Assembly: GCA_011041825.1 (NCBI GenBank)
Contig: DRAO01000010.1
Span: 1-9,270, forward strand
DNA length: 9,270 bases
Source of the DNA: Chloroflexota bacterium
Lineage (GTDB): Bacteria; Chloroflexota; Anaerolineae; SpSt-600
Reading direction: 5' to 3'
The notes under the pieces are model-generated. The model ran no database searches. It was not told the DNA's origin and saw only the letters and a program-made list of their open reading frames with translations. Positions 1 through 8,138 of the stretch are shown in pieces (within the stretch, counting starts at the first letter, position 1; each line of letters begins with the position of its first letter). A program made the position numbers and the translations under genes.

Positions 1-105
1 ATGTATGAGCGAATGCTCTCGATGACCCGTTGGACCATCGGGACCCTGGCCCTCTTCGGCACCATCATCACCATCCTGCTGGCGGTAGGGCAATTTGTGA
101 AGTAG
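1..105 (+). CDS. Small single-span membrane peptide or C-terminal tail of a truncated membrane protein gene
   Basis: The frame is open from the first base of the window to a TAG at 103-105 and would encode 34 residues. ATG codons lie at 1, 13 and 22, but nothing upstream is visible, so neither a start nor a ribosome binding site can be judged; the gene may well begin to the left. The first ten residues are polar (MYERMLSMTR). Residues 11-30 form one hydrophobic segment rich in Leu, Ile, Thr and Gly, which looks like a transmembrane helix, and the chain ends QFVK. Such a helix at the extreme C-terminus is common in small coiled-coil membrane-anchored proteins, which is my favoured reading, but I do not recognise a family. 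It lies ahead of mfd, separated by a strong hairpin. The function is unknown. Confidence 0.45.
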   Translation: MYERMLSMTRWTIGTLALFGTIITILLAVGQFVK

Positions 106-211
106 TGTGTCTTTTCGACGGCAGCTTTGCTGCCGTCGAAAAGACACGACCAATTATCGGCTAACCCGCTATGAAGAACTGCTCACCAGGCTGGAAGATG
201 TGGAGCGATGA
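101..211 (+). other. Possible remnant reading frame overlapping the mfd start
   Basis: This frame is open from 101 to a TGA at 209-211, and that stop overlaps the mfd start codon in the ATGA arrangement typical of coupled genes. Its last part (149-208) reads like a charged helical protein end, with [14 protein letters not shown] as the final residues. Its first part runs through the hairpin and looks non-coding (RRQLCCRRK). The only start-like codon is GTG at 107, with no convincing Shine-Dalgarno sequence before it. It may be the true end of the upstream gene, displaced in frame by insertion of the hairpin, or it may be chance. The helical end slightly resembles the N-terminus of exonuclease VII small subunits, but it is far too short to call. 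Confidence 0.18.
107..147. repeat. Perfect 19-bp inverted repeat with 3-nt loop, terminator-like hairpin
   Basis: The left arm GTGTCTTTTCGACGGCAGC (107-125) is the exact reverse complement of 129-147, with the loop TTT at 126-128. It begins two bases after the stop codon of the upstream frame, where a transcription terminator would sit. However, neither side is followed by a run of T: the + strand continues ACGACCAATTATC. The arms contain internal TTTT/AAAA blocks, so only the inner ten base pairs are GC-rich. It could be a hairpin terminator lacking a U-tract, an mRNA 3'-end stabiliser, or a copy of a small dispersed palindromic repeat. The inverted repeat itself is certain; its role is inference. 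Confidence 0.85.
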
Positions 212-3200
212 ACCTGAAAGGCCTTTTGCCGCTCCTGAGAAGCCTCGATGCCTACAACGCCCTCGTCGAGGAACTGGCCGGACGAAGGCAAAGGGACGCT
301 TTATCCTCCCGCCGTCGCCTTGTCCTGGGCCTTACCGAACCGGCCAGGCCATACGTGCTAGCCGCCCTGCATCGGGATATAGGGCGGCCTCTGGTGCTAT
401 TGCTTTCCTCCGTTGAGAAAGCTCGCCGCTACTACGAGGAACTCCGCCAGTGGTCTGACTCCCCTGATGATGTTCTCCTCTTCCGGGAGCCTGATGCCCT
501 CCCCTACGAGCGAGAACCCTGGAGCCGGGATACCATCTCCCAGCGGATGGAAGTCCTCTCCCGCCTTGCCCTCTACTTCACCCCGATGCACAGGAGCATT
601 GCCCAGGGCCGTCCACCCCTGGTGGTGGCTTCGGCCCGTTCGCTGCTCTACAAGACTATGCCCCGCACGCAACTCCTAGCGGGGATGCGGCTCATCCGGG
701 TGGGGCAGGAACGCCCTCTGCACAAATTCCTGCGCTTTTTGGTGGACCTGGGCTATCGCAATGGCAGCGTGGTGGACGAACCCGGAACCTTTAGCCGCCG
801 AGGTGGGATTGTGGATATCTACCCCCCGGCCTCCCGCTGGCCGGTGCGGCTGGAATTCTTCGGCAACCAAATCGAGACCATCCGATACTTCCACCCCGGA
901 ACCCAGCGTTCCCTGGACAAAACCGACTGCTTCCTCCTCACCCCTGCCACCGAGGCCATCCCAAGCCTGGGGCCAGAAGCCGCCGAGAGGTTCGTCGCCT
1001 TCGACACATCCACCTGCCACCCCCCGGCTCAAGGGCGCTTCCAAGAAGATATGGAGAAACTGCGCCGGGGTGTGGCCTTCCGGGGCATCGAATTCTACAT
1101 CCCCCTGCTCTACCTTGCCCCCGGCTCTCTCTTCGATTACATCCCTGACGAAGCCGTTGTCCTGGTGGAGGACCCCGAAGAACTGGTGATAGCCTTGGAA
1201 AACCTCTCTGCGCAGCTTCCCGACATCGAGCGGGAGATGGTGAAATCGGGCGAGGTCCCCGAAGGGCTGCCGGAGCCATATCTGCCCTGGCAGGAGATAA
1301 GGCAACGCTTGGAGAACCGGGTGGATGTGCTCCTGGGCTGGCCTTGGGGCGAAAGGCCTGGCGATAAATCCCCCATCGGCGAGGCCTTTACCCCTGCCCC
1401 CCTTTACGCCGGACAATTGGAACGGGTGCTGGACGAGGCCCGTATTATGCAGAATGCCGGAACCCGTGTGGTGCTGGTGACCCGTCAGGCCCACCGCCTG
1501 GCCGAAATGCTCAAAGAGCGGGGCGAACCCATCGAGTTGGTCCAGGAGGTAACCGAGCTCCCACCTCTCGCCAGCCTTACTTTGGTGCGGGGCATCCTCT
1601 CCGGAGGGTGGATGCTGCGCACTGCTGATGAGACCACCGTGCTCCTTACCGATGCTGAAATCTTCGGCTGGAGCAGGCCTGCGCCTCGCCGTCCCGCCCG
1701 CACTCACCCCCGGGCTCCTGAAAGCTTCTTTGCCGACCTCAAGCCGGGTGACTACGTGGTGCACATCGAACACGGCATCGGCATCTTCCGGGGGCTGGTC
1801 AAGCTGGAGATGCACGGGGTGGAGCGGGAATACCTGCTGGTGGAATACGCCGCTGGTGACAAATTATATGTGCCCGTCCATCAGGCCGACCGCCTCAGCC
1901 GCTATGTGGGCATAGACGGTCAGCCTCCTGTCATCCACCGCCTTGGGACTGCTGACTGGGAGCGGGCTAAAGAGCGGGCCAGGCGGGCCATCGCCGACAT
2001 CGCCCGTGACCTCTTGCAGCTTTACACCGCCCGTGAGGTGGTCACCGGCCACGCCTTCTCGCCCGACACCCCCTGGCAAGCTGAACTGGAAGCTTCTTTC
2101 CCCTATGAAGAAACCCCTGACCAACTCAAGGCCCTTGAAGAGGTCAAACGTGATATGGAGCAGCCCCGCCCGATGGACCGCCTCATCTGCGGCGATGTGG
2201 GCTATGGCAAGACCGAGGTGGCCTTGCGGGCGGCCTTCAAGGCCGTGATGGATGGCAAGCAGGTGGCTCTGCTAGTCCCCACCACCATCCTGGCCCAGCA
2301 GCATTACGAAACCTTCAGGGAACGGCTCAAGCCCTTCCCGGTGGTGGTGGAAATGCTCTCCCGCTTCCGCTCCCCCGCCGAGCAACGCCGCATCATCGAA
2401 GGGCTCAAGAAAGGCACGGTTGACATCGTAATCGGAACCCATCGCCTCCTCCAGAAGGATGTGGCCTTCAAAGATTTGGGCCTTGTCATCATAGACGAAG
2501 AACAGCGCTTCGGCGTCGCTCATAAGGAGTATCTGAAGAAACTCCGCACCCAGGTGGACGTGCTCACCCTCACTGCCACCCCCATCCCCCGTACCCTGTA
2601 TATGTCCCTCACCGGGGTGCGGGATATGAGCACCATCGAGACCCCGCCTGAAGAGCGCCTGCCGGTGAAAGTTTACGTGGGGCCATACGACGAAACCCTG
2701 GTGCGCCAGGCCATCCTGCGGGAGCTGAACCGGGGCGGGCAGGTTTACTTCGTGCATAATCGGGTGAACGGGATACGAGGAGTGGCCGATAGGGTTAAAA
2801 AACTGGTGCCTGAAGCCAGGGTTGAGGTAGCTCATGGTCGGCTTCCTGAGGAGAAATTGGCCCAGGTGATGCTGGACTTCGCTGCTGGCAAGATTGACAT
2901 CCTGGTGTGCACCTCTATCATCGAGAGCGGGCTGGACATCCCCAACGCCAACACCATCATCATCAACCGGGCTGATATGTTTGGCCTGGCGCAACTGTAT
3001 CAACTGCGGGGCCGGGTGGGGCGAGGTGCCGTCCGGGCCTACGCTTACTTCCTCTACGACCCCCAGACTCCGTTGAACGAGGCTGCCCGCCGTCGTCTGG
3101 AAGCGATGATGGAAGCCGGGGAACTGGGTGCGGGGTTTCGCATAGCGATGAAGGACCTGGAAATCAGAGGGGCAGGCGAAATCCTCGGCCCCCGTCAGCA

Positions 3201-3732
3201 CGGGCATATCGCTGCCATCGGCTTCGACCTTTACTGCCGCTTGTTGGCCCGTGCCGTACAGGAATTGAGAGAAGGCGAAGAGGCTGCCAAGGCTGCCCTC
3301 CTCAGCTTGCCCGATGTGACCATTGACCTGCCTTTGCCCTCTTACATACCAGATGGCTATGTTTCCGACCCCTTCCTGCGCCTGCAACTGTATCGGCGGA
3401 TGGCGAATTTACGCACCCTGGAGCAAATCGAGGAGATGCGGGCTGAGTTGGAGGACCGCTTTGGCCCCCTGCCGGTGGCCGTGCGGTATCTGCTCTATCA
3501 GCTGCGCATAAAAGTGCTGGCCCTCAAAGCGGGCGTGAGCTCCATCGGCGTTGAGGATGGCCAGATCGTGATTCGGGTTGACCCCAAGAAAATAAAGGGA
3601 GATGAGCTCAGGAAACGCCTGGGGAAGGAAGTGAGGCCAGGCCGTCGTGCCATCTGGCTGCCAATGCTCAAACGAGAGCAGTGGCAGAAATTGCTTGAGA
3701 AGGCTTTGGAGGAATTAGGGAGATTGCAATGA
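208..3732 (+). CDS. mfd: Transcription-repair coupling factor Mfd
   Basis: Mfd is a cytoplasmic DNA translocase that binds RNA polymerase stalled at DNA damage, pushes it off and recruits UvrA for nucleotide excision repair. The 1174-residue product is close to the usual size (E. coli, about 1150). Residues 1 to about 350 are the UvrB-like module, including [11 protein letters not shown] (197-207). Residues about 508-570 are the CarD-like RNA polymerase interaction domain, starting GDYVVH at 514. The RecG-like motor carries Walker A GDVGYGKT (662-669), DEEQ (763-766), TATPIPRT (789-796) and QLRGRVGR (932-939). The translocation motif region EIRGAGE covers 985-991. The C-terminal TRCF domain starts near 1035. 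ATG208 is the first start after an in-frame stop at 172-174; GGAAG at 193-197 could serve as a weak ribosome binding site. No promoter is evident in the 102 nt upstream. The gene is intact. Confidence 0.98.
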   Translation: MNLKGLLPLLRSLDAYNALVEELAGRRQRDALSSRRRLVLGLTEPARPYVLAALHRDIGRPLVLLLSSVEKARRYYEELRQWSDSPDDVLLFREPDALPYEREPWSRDTISQRMEVLSRLALYFTPMHRSIAQGRPPLVVASARSLLYKTMPRTQLLAGMRLIRVGQERPLHKFLRFLVDLGYRNGSVVDEPGTFSRRGGIVDIYPPASRWPVRLEFFGNQIETIRYFHPGTQRSLDKTDCFLLTPATEAIPSLGPEAAERFVAFDTSTCHPPAQGRFQEDMEKLRRGVAFRGIEFYIPLLYLAPGSLFDYIPDEAVVLVEDPEELVIALENLSAQLPDIEREMVKSGEVPEGLPEPYLPWQEIRQRLENRVDVLLGWPWGERPGDKSPIGEAFTPAPLYAGQLERVLDEARIMQNAGTRVVLVTRQAHRLAEMLKERGEPIELVQEVTELPPLASLTLVRGILSGGWMLRTADETTVLLTDAEIFGWSRPAPRRPARTHPRAPESFFADLKPGDYVVHIEHGIGIFRGLVKLEMHGVEREYLLVEYAAGDKLYVPVHQADRLSRYVGIDGQPPVIHRLGTADWERAKERARRAIADIARDLLQLYTAREVVTGHAFSPDTPWQAELEASFPYEETPDQLKALEEVKRDMEQPRPMDRLICGDVGYGKTEVALRAAFKAVMDGKQVALLVPTTILAQQHYETFRERLKPFPVVVEMLSRFRSPAEQRRIIEGLKKGTVDIVIGTHRLLQKDVAFKDLGLVIIDEEQRFGVAHKEYLKKLRTQVDVLTLTATPIPRTLYMSLTGVRDMSTIETPPEERLPVKVYVGPYDETLVRQAILRELNRGGQVYFVHNRVNGIRGVADRVKKLVPEARVEVAHGRLPEEKLAQVMLDFAAGKIDILVCTSIIESGLDIPNANTIIINRADMFGLAQLYQLRGRVGRGAVRAYAYFLYDPQTPLNEAARRRLEAMMEAGELGAGFRIAMKDLEIRGAGEILGPRQHGHIAAIGFDLYCRLLARAVQELREGEEAAKAALLSLPDVTIDLPLPSYIPDGYVSDPFLRLQLYRRMANLRTLEQIEEMRAELEDRFGPLPVAVRYLLYQLRIKVLALKAGVSSIGVEDGQIVIRVDPKKIKGDELRKRLGKEVRPGRRAIWLPMLKREQWQKLLEKALEELGRLQ

Positions 3733-3765
3733 CCAGCGCTGCCCTTAAGTAGCGAAATCTCTATC

Positions 3766-3774
3766 GGGGAGGAG
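3766..3774 (+). promoter_or_regulatory. Strong Shine-Dalgarno sequence for ridA
   Basis: GGGGAGGAG lies 4 nt before ATG3779 and fixes the ridA start. The 46-nt gap after mfd has no recognisable promoter, so ridA is probably read from mfd transcripts but translated independently. A weak 6-bp hairpin, one pair being G-T (3737-3742 with 3749-3754), lies just after the mfd stop; I assign it no function. Confidence 0.85.
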
Positions 3775-3778
3775 AGCT

Positions 3779-4162
3779 ATGCTTCGGGAAGTGATAAGCA
3801 CCTCGAAAGCTCCGGCAGCTATAGGCCCTTACTCACAGGCAATAAGGGCCGGAAACCTGGTTTTCACCGCCGGGCAACTCGGCATAAACCCCAACACCGG
3901 CGAGCTTGAAGAGGGCATTGAAGCCCAGACACGCCAAGCTCTCTTAAACCTGAAAGCCATCCTGGAAGCAGCGGGAACTTCCCTTGAAAATGTGGTGAAA
4001 ACGGGGGTCTTCTTGAAGGACATCGGGGATTTCCCGGCTATGAACGCCGTGTATGCCGAATTCTTCCCCCATTCCCCTCCGGCAAGGACCACCCTTCAGG
4101 CAGCGGAATTGCCCAAAGGAGCCTTGGTGGAGATTGAGGCCATTGCCGTGATACCAGCCTAA
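3779..4162 (+). CDS. ridA: RidA family reactive imine/enamine deaminase
   Basis: RidA (YjgF/YER057c/UK114 family) hydrolyses the reactive enamine and imine intermediates released by PLP-dependent enzymes such as threonine dehydratase, protecting other PLP enzymes from damage. It normally works as a cytoplasmic trimer. At 127 residues it has the family's usual length. Visible hallmarks are IGPYSQA (15-21, with Tyr18), TAGQLG (30-35), the PPART segment with Arg103, and the end motif VEIEAIAV (117-124). Arg103 and Glu118 have the same spacing as catalytic Arg105 and Glu120 of E. coli RidA, so it is likely an active deaminase of the RidA subfamily rather than an inactive Rid2-7 type. It follows mfd by 46 nt and is followed by a promoter-bearing gap, so it probably ends the mfd transcription unit. 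A functional link to mfd is not obvious. Confidence 0.96.
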   Translation: MLREVISTSKAPAAIGPYSQAIRAGNLVFTAGQLGINPNTGELEEGIEAQTRQALLNLKAILEAAGTSLENVVKTGVFLKDIGDFPAMNAVYAEFFPHSPPARTTLQAAELPKGALVEIEAIAVIPA

Positions 4163-4213
4163 CCCCTATCCCCTTCCCCGTCGGGAGGAAACCACACCGG
4201 GCAGTCCTTCATT

Positions 4214-4242
4214 TTGCTTTTTAACTTAAATTTGGTTATAAT
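4214..4242 (+). promoter_or_regulatory. Sigma-70/sigma-A type promoter for the S1-clpC unit
   Basis: The -35 box TTGCTT (4214-4219) and a perfect -10 box TATAAT (4237-4242) are separated by 17 nt, the optimal spacing. The region between is AT-rich (TTAACTTAAATTT), unlike the GC-rich surroundings. Transcription should start near 4249, giving a leader of only about 24 nt before ATG4273, too short for a structured riboswitch or ribosomal-protein leader. The earlier part of this gap (4163-4213) is pyrimidine-rich and shows no clear terminator for ridA. I see no CIRCE element and no CtsR-type heptad repeat, so HrcA or CtsR heat-shock control is not supported. Confidence 0.78.
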
Positions 4243-4262
4243 ACCTTTTGAAGACCTCGGGC

Positions 4263-4268
4263 AGGAGG
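4263..4268 (+). promoter_or_regulatory. Consensus Shine-Dalgarno sequence for the S1 gene
   Basis: AGGAGG, the full anti-16S complement, lies 4 nt before ATG4273 and settles the start. Together with the perfect -10 box it suggests strong expression, as expected for an abundant translation factor. Confidence 0.88.
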
Positions 4269-4272
4269 GGTT

Positions 4273-5493
4273 ATGGAAGCCGTAAGAACCGTTGAACACA
4301 CCGCTGAACCAAAGAAGGCGGCGGAAGCTGTCTCCCTGGAGAGCGAAGCATCTATGGAGGAATTGCTGGAGAAGACCCTCAGCGTTCCTCAGCTCACTCC
4401 CGGTGCTATCGTAAAGGGCATCCTCGTCAAATTGGCCGAGGACGAAGTCCTGGTGGATATAGGCACTAAAACCGAGGCCGTGCTCTACAATCGGGAACTC
4501 TCCGGCCCCGCCAGAGAACTCCTGAGCAACTTCCGGGAGGGAGATGAAATCCCCGTTTATATCGTGAAGCCCGAAGATGAGGCAGGGCAAGCTGTTGTCT
4601 CCATTTTGCGGGCCCAGACGGAGGCCGATTGGGACCGGATGGAGGAATTGTTCAAAACCCAGGAGATATTTGAAGTCGAGGTGGTGGGCTACAACCGTGG
4701 CGGCCTCCTCGTTAAAACCGGTATGCTCCAGGGATTTGTGCCTGTATCCTTGCTTGACCCTGCTCGTCACCGCAACAACAGGGGCTCAGTGACAGGTATG
4801 CTCTCAAAATTAGTGGGGCGGAAGATAAAGGTCAAGGTCGTGGATGTGAAGAGGAAGCAAGGCCGCCTTATACTCTCGGAAAAATCAGCGATGGAAGAAT
4901 GGCGCAGGGAACGCAAATCCCGCCTCTTGAGGGAATTGGAAGAGGGCGATATCTGCACCGGCAGGGTGACGGGGATATGCGGCTTCGGTGTCTTTGTGGA
5001 CTTAGGCGGGGCAGAGGGCCTCATCCATATCTCGGAACTCTCTTGGAGGAGGATTTCGCACCCAAGCGAGGTGGTGAAAGTCGGTGATGAGGTGGAAGTA
5101 TATGTCCTCGGGGTGGATAGGGAGAAGGAGCGGATAAGCCTGAGCTTGAAGCGGCTCCAACCGGAACCCTGGAGCACGGTGGAAGAAAAATACTATGTAG
5201 GGCAATTTGTGAAGGGCACCGTCACCAAACTCACTCCCTTCGGGGCTTTCGTCGAACTGGAAGAGGGCATAGAAGGACTTATCCATATTTCAGAGCTATC
5301 CTTCCAGCGCATAAACCATCCCAAAGAAGTGGTCAAAGAGGGCGACGTGTTGCGCTTGCAAATCATAAGCCTCGACCCCGTCCACCGCAGGATGGGCCTC
5401 AGCCTGAAGAGGGTAGCAGAGTACGAGAAATCAAGCCCAAACTGGCGCAAAGATTATGAGGAATACGTCAAAGCTCAGGAAGAAGAAGAGTAG
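4273..5493 (+). CDS. rpsA: 30S ribosomal protein S1-like protein with four S1 domains
   Basis: The 406-residue product consists of four S1 (OB-fold) RNA-binding domains, at roughly residues 42-113, 127-203, 223-293 and 309-380, after a 40-residue acidic N-terminal extension and before a Glu-rich end (EEEE). Domains 3 and 4 are canonical, with GFGVFVDL or PFGAFVEL followed by EGLIHISELS and ending ISLSLKR or MGLSLKR. Domains 1 and 2 are divergent, as in E. coli S1, where the first two attach to the ribosome and the later ones bind mRNA. E. coli S1 has six domains and about 557 residues; four-domain versions of about 380-410 residues are common in other phyla, for example B. subtilis YpfD. It is therefore either the ribosome-bound S1 or a related mRNA-binding factor; the symbol is less certain than the family. 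It has its own promoter and lies 22 nt before clpC. Confidence 0.9.
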   Translation: MEAVRTVEHTAEPKKAAEAVSLESEASMEELLEKTLSVPQLTPGAIVKGILVKLAEDEVLVDIGTKTEAVLYNRELSGPARELLSNFREGDEIPVYIVKPEDEAGQAVVSILRAQTEADWDRMEELFKTQEIFEVEVVGYNRGGLLVKTGMLQGFVPVSLLDPARHRNNRGSVTGMLSKLVGRKIKVKVVDVKRKQGRLILSEKSAMEEWRRERKSRLLRELEEGDICTGRVTGICGFGVFVDLGGAEGLIHISELSWRRISHPSEVVKVGDEVEVYVLGVDREKERISLSLKRLQPEPWSTVEEKYYVGQFVKGTVTKLTPFGAFVELEEGIEGLIHISELSFQRINHPKEVVKEGDVLRLQIISLDPVHRRMGLSLKRVAEYEKSSPNWRKDYEEYVKAQEEEE

Positions 5494-5500
5494 CTCTTGA

Positions 5501-5506
5501 AGGGAG
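5501..5506 (+). promoter_or_regulatory. Shine-Dalgarno sequence for clpC
   Basis: AGGGAG lies 9 nt before ATG5516, within the 22-nt gap after the S1 stop codon. The gap is too short for a separate promoter region or terminator, which supports cotranscription of clpC with the S1 gene. Confidence 0.7.
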
Positions 5507-5515
5507 TAAAGCGGT

Positions 5516-8029
5516 ATGGCGGATAAATTAGAACGCTTCACAAAGCAGGCCAGGAAAGCCCTGAAGCTGGCCCAGGAAGAAGCCAGAAAATTTAACCATA
5601 GCTACATTGGCACCGAGCACCTCCTCCTGGGGCTGTTGCAGGACAGGAACAGTGCGGCAGTCAGGGTGCTGGAGGAGCTGGGCGTGAACCCAGACCATGT
5701 CCGGCGCACCCTGGAGAGGTTGATTAAACCCGGCAGGCGTGCGCCGGGACAACTGACCCTGACACCCCGCATAAAGAGAGTTCTGGCCTTGGCAATGGAT
5801 GAGGCCCGTCGGTTGGGCCATAACTTCGTGGGCACCGAGCACCTCCTGCTGGCTTTGGTTAAGGAAGAGGAAGGACTGGCCGTTGACGTGCTGCGCAATA
5901 TGGGCATTGACTTGGAAGCCGTCCGCAAGGAGACCACCAGGCTCCTCGTCGAGGCCAAGCCCCGGACCGTGGTGCGCCCTGCCGAAAGCCCCACCCCTTA
6001 CCTGGATCAGCTTGCCACAGACCTCACAGCGCTGGCTATGGAGGGCAAGTTGGATCCGGTCATAGGGCGGGAGACGGAGATAGAGCGGGTCATCCAGATA
6101 TTGGCCCGGCGCACCAAAAACAACCCCGCCCTCATCGGGGAGCCGGGCGTGGGTAAAACGGCCATTGTGGAAGGCTTGGCCCAACGGATAGCCGCTGGCG
6201 AAGTGCCTGAACCCCTGTTGGATAAGAGGCTGGTGATGCTGGATGTGGGCTCTCTGGTGGCTGGAACCATTTACCGGGGTCAATTTGAGGAGCGCCTCAA
6301 GAGAGTTATCGAGGAGATAAAGCGCTCTAAGGTCATCCTGTTTGTGGACGAGATGCATATGCTGGTTGGGGCGGGGGCCGCAGGCACGGCTGTAGATGCC
6401 GCTAACATCCTGAAGCCAGCTCTTTCCCGGGGCGAGTTGCAGTGCATAGGAGCCACCACCCCCGATGAATACCGGAAATACATCGAAAGCGATTCTGCCC
6501 TCGAAAGGCGCTTTCAGCCCGTTTACATCTCTGAGCCAACTCCTGAGGAAACCATAGAAATCCTCAAAGGCATAAAAGGCCGCTACGAAGAGCACCATAA
6601 AGTCAAGATAACCGACGAAGCCATCTTGGCAGCGGTGCGCCTCTCCTCCCGCTACATAACAGAACGCTACCTGCCGGACAAGGCCATTGACCTCATAGAC
6701 GAAGCTGCTGCTCGGGTTAGGATGTACAAATCCCCCTATGCCCGCCACATCCGGGAGCTCTTCAAAACCCTCAGGCAGATACGCCATCGCAAGGAGGAAA
6801 TCCTGGAGATGGGCGATTACGAAGAGGCAGCAGCCTTGCGGCTCAAAGAAGTGGAGCTGGAAGAGCAGCTTGCCCACCTCCGTATGGGGTGGGAAGCTTC
6901 CCAGAAAATCCCCGAGGTCACCGCTGAAGATGTGGCAGAAGTGGTTTCGATGTGGACGGGCATACCGGTTACCTCCTTGGCCCAAGAAGAGAGCGAAAGG
7001 CTCCTCCATATGGAGGAGGAACTTCACAAGCGCATCGTCAGCCAGGATGAAGCCATCGAGACCGTGGCAAAAGCGGTGCGACGGGCCAGGGCAGGCCTCA
7101 AGGACCCCCGCCGCCCCATCGGTGTCTTCATTTTTATGGGACCCACCGGGGTGGGCAAGACGGAATTGGCCAAAGCCCTGGCTGAGTTTATGTTCGGTAG
7201 CGAAGATGCCCTGATACAGATTGATATGTCGGAGTATATGGAACGCCATACCGCCTCCAGGCTCATCGGCGCACCTCCGGGCTACGTGGGCTACGAAGAA
7301 GGCGGTCAGCTTACGGAAGCCGTCCGCCGCCGACCCTATCGGGTGATCCTCCTGGACGAAATAGAGAAAGCCCACCCGGAGGTTTTTAACATCCTGCTCC
7401 AGATTATGGAAGAGGGCCACTTGACCGATGGCAGAGGCCGGACGGTTGATTTCCGTAACACCATCCTCATAATGACTTCCAACATCGGCGTGGAGAACTT
7501 GAACAAAGCTGCGGCCCTGGGCTTCAAGGCCACGAGGGATGAAAGCAAGGACTTTGAGACCCGCTACAAAGCGATGAAGGAAAAGGTCCTTGCCGACCTG
7601 AAGCGCACCTTCCGCCCGGAGTTTCTGAACCGAGTGGATGCAGTGGTGGTATTCAGGCCCTTGACCAAGGAGGACATAAAGAAGATTGTGGACCTGGAAA
7701 TAGGCAAAGTCCGCAAGCGCTTGCAGGAGCATAATTTGACTCTGGAGACCACGGAGGCGGCTCGGGAATTCCTGGCTGAGAAGGGCTATGACCCTAATTT
7801 TGGAGCCCGTCCCCTGAAGCGGGCCATCCAGCGTTACGTGGAGGACCGCCTCTCGGAGGCGTTGTTGGAGGGACGCTTTAAGGCTGGCGATACCATCCTC
7901 ATTGATGCTCGGGATGATGACATCTGTATGGAAGTTAAAGCCCGCCAGGCAGGAGAATTGCCCCTCTTTGCCGGGCAGGGGGAGCTGCTGCCCTTGGGAA
8001 AGGAAGAGGCCGAAAACCTCCCTCGCTGA
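5516..8029 (+). CDS. clpC: ATP-dependent Clp protease ATP-binding subunit ClpC
   Basis: ClpC is a cytoplasmic hexameric AAA+ unfoldase that feeds damaged or regulatory proteins into ClpP. The 837 residues carry two N-terminal Clp_N repeats, each with GTEHLLL, whose DNA shares a 17-nt identity (5609-5625 and 5831-5847, 74 codons apart). The first ATPase domain has Walker A GEPGVGKT (208-215), Walker B with D278/E279, and arginine-finger candidates R331/R332. A short coiled-coil middle domain with a UVR motif (about 411-456) marks ClpC rather than ClpB, whose middle domain is far longer, or ClpA, which lacks one. The second domain has GPTGVGKT (542-549) and D614/E615. An LGF tripeptide (668-670) lies where ClpP-docking loops occur. 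The C-terminal small domain follows. The adaptor and regulator genes mcsA, mcsB and ctsR of the Firmicutes operon are not adjacent. The gene is intact. Confidence 0.97.
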   Translation: MADKLERFTKQARKALKLAQEEARKFNHSYIGTEHLLLGLLQDRNSAAVRVLEELGVNPDHVRRTLERLIKPGRRAPGQLTLTPRIKRVLALAMDEARRLGHNFVGTEHLLLALVKEEEGLAVDVLRNMGIDLEAVRKETTRLLVEAKPRTVVRPAESPTPYLDQLATDLTALAMEGKLDPVIGRETEIERVIQILARRTKNNPALIGEPGVGKTAIVEGLAQRIAAGEVPEPLLDKRLVMLDVGSLVAGTIYRGQFEERLKRVIEEIKRSKVILFVDEMHMLVGAGAAGTAVDAANILKPALSRGELQCIGATTPDEYRKYIESDSALERRFQPVYISEPTPEETIEILKGIKGRYEEHHKVKITDEAILAAVRLSSRYITERYLPDKAIDLIDEAAARVRMYKSPYARHIRELFKTLRQIRHRKEEILEMGDYEEAAALRLKEVELEEQLAHLRMGWEASQKIPEVTAEDVAEVVSMWTGIPVTSLAQEESERLLHMEEELHKRIVSQDEAIETVAKAVRRARAGLKDPRRPIGVFIFMGPTGVGKTELAKALAEFMFGSEDALIQIDMSEYMERHTASRLIGAPPGYVGYEEGGQLTEAVRRRPYRVILLDEIEKAHPEVFNILLQIMEEGHLTDGRGRTVDFRNTILIMTSNIGVENLNKAAALGFKATRDESKDFETRYKAMKEKVLADLKRTFRPEFLNRVDAVVVFRPLTKEDIKKIVDLEIGKVRKRLQEHNLTLETTEAAREFLAEKGYDPNFGARPLKRAIQRYVEDRLSEALLEGRFKAGDTILIDARDDDICMEVKARQAGELPLFAGQGELLPLGKEEAENLPR

Positions 8030-8059
8030 GGAAAGATTTTAGAGGACGCTCGGTTTTAA

Positions 8060-8076
8060 GGGCTGAAATTTAGCCC
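8060..8076. other. Small hairpin in the clpC-radA gap
   Basis: GGGCT (8060-8064) pairs with AGCCC (8072-8076). G8065-T8071 and A8066-T8070 extend the stem to seven pairs around an AAT loop. No T-run follows on either strand, so it is not a standard intrinsic terminator. The rest of the 109-nt gap (8030-8138) shows no good promoter: TTTTAA at 8054-8059 has no -35 partner at suitable spacing. It may be a processing site, a partial terminator or chance. Confidence 0.35.
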
Positions 8077-8138
8077 GTCAGGACTCTGCAAACCACTGAT
8101 TCGGATGTTCACCTCTGAGAAAGCTTCAGGTAAAAGTG

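Noticed and set aside
155..175. Possible -10 boxes (TATCGG, TATGAA) upstream of mfd
   Set aside because: Neither has a -35 match at 16-18 nt spacing, so no promoter for mfd is claimed within the window.
171..416. 81-residue + strand frame beginning at ATG171
   Set aside because: It overlaps the mfd N-terminus out of frame, has a proline- and arginine-rich low-complexity composition, and lacks a Shine-Dalgarno sequence.
676..1815. Long minus-strand open frames opposite mfd (676-1815 and 2272-3387)
   Set aside because: Both are in the same antisense register with the mfd codons and arise from avoidance of TTA, CTA and TCA. Their composition is rich in His, Gly and Gln without domains.
4163..4213. 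Possible ridA terminator in the pyrimidine-rich stretch CCCCTTCCCC...GGGAGG
   Set aside because: The potential stem is short and bulged, and the T-rich stretch that follows is tens of bases away and is better explained as part of the promoter region.
5528..7732. A 734-codon open frame on the minus strand opposite clpC
   Set aside because: Its codons are exactly in register with the clpC codons, so it stays open simply because clpC uses no TTA, CTA or TCA codons there. Its translation resembles no known protein, and clpC on the + strand is unmistakable.
8117..8131. CTGA...TCAG mini-hairpin just before the radA start
   Set aside because: Only four pairs plus a possible G-T pair form, which is well within chance, so I do not claim that it hides the ribosome binding site.
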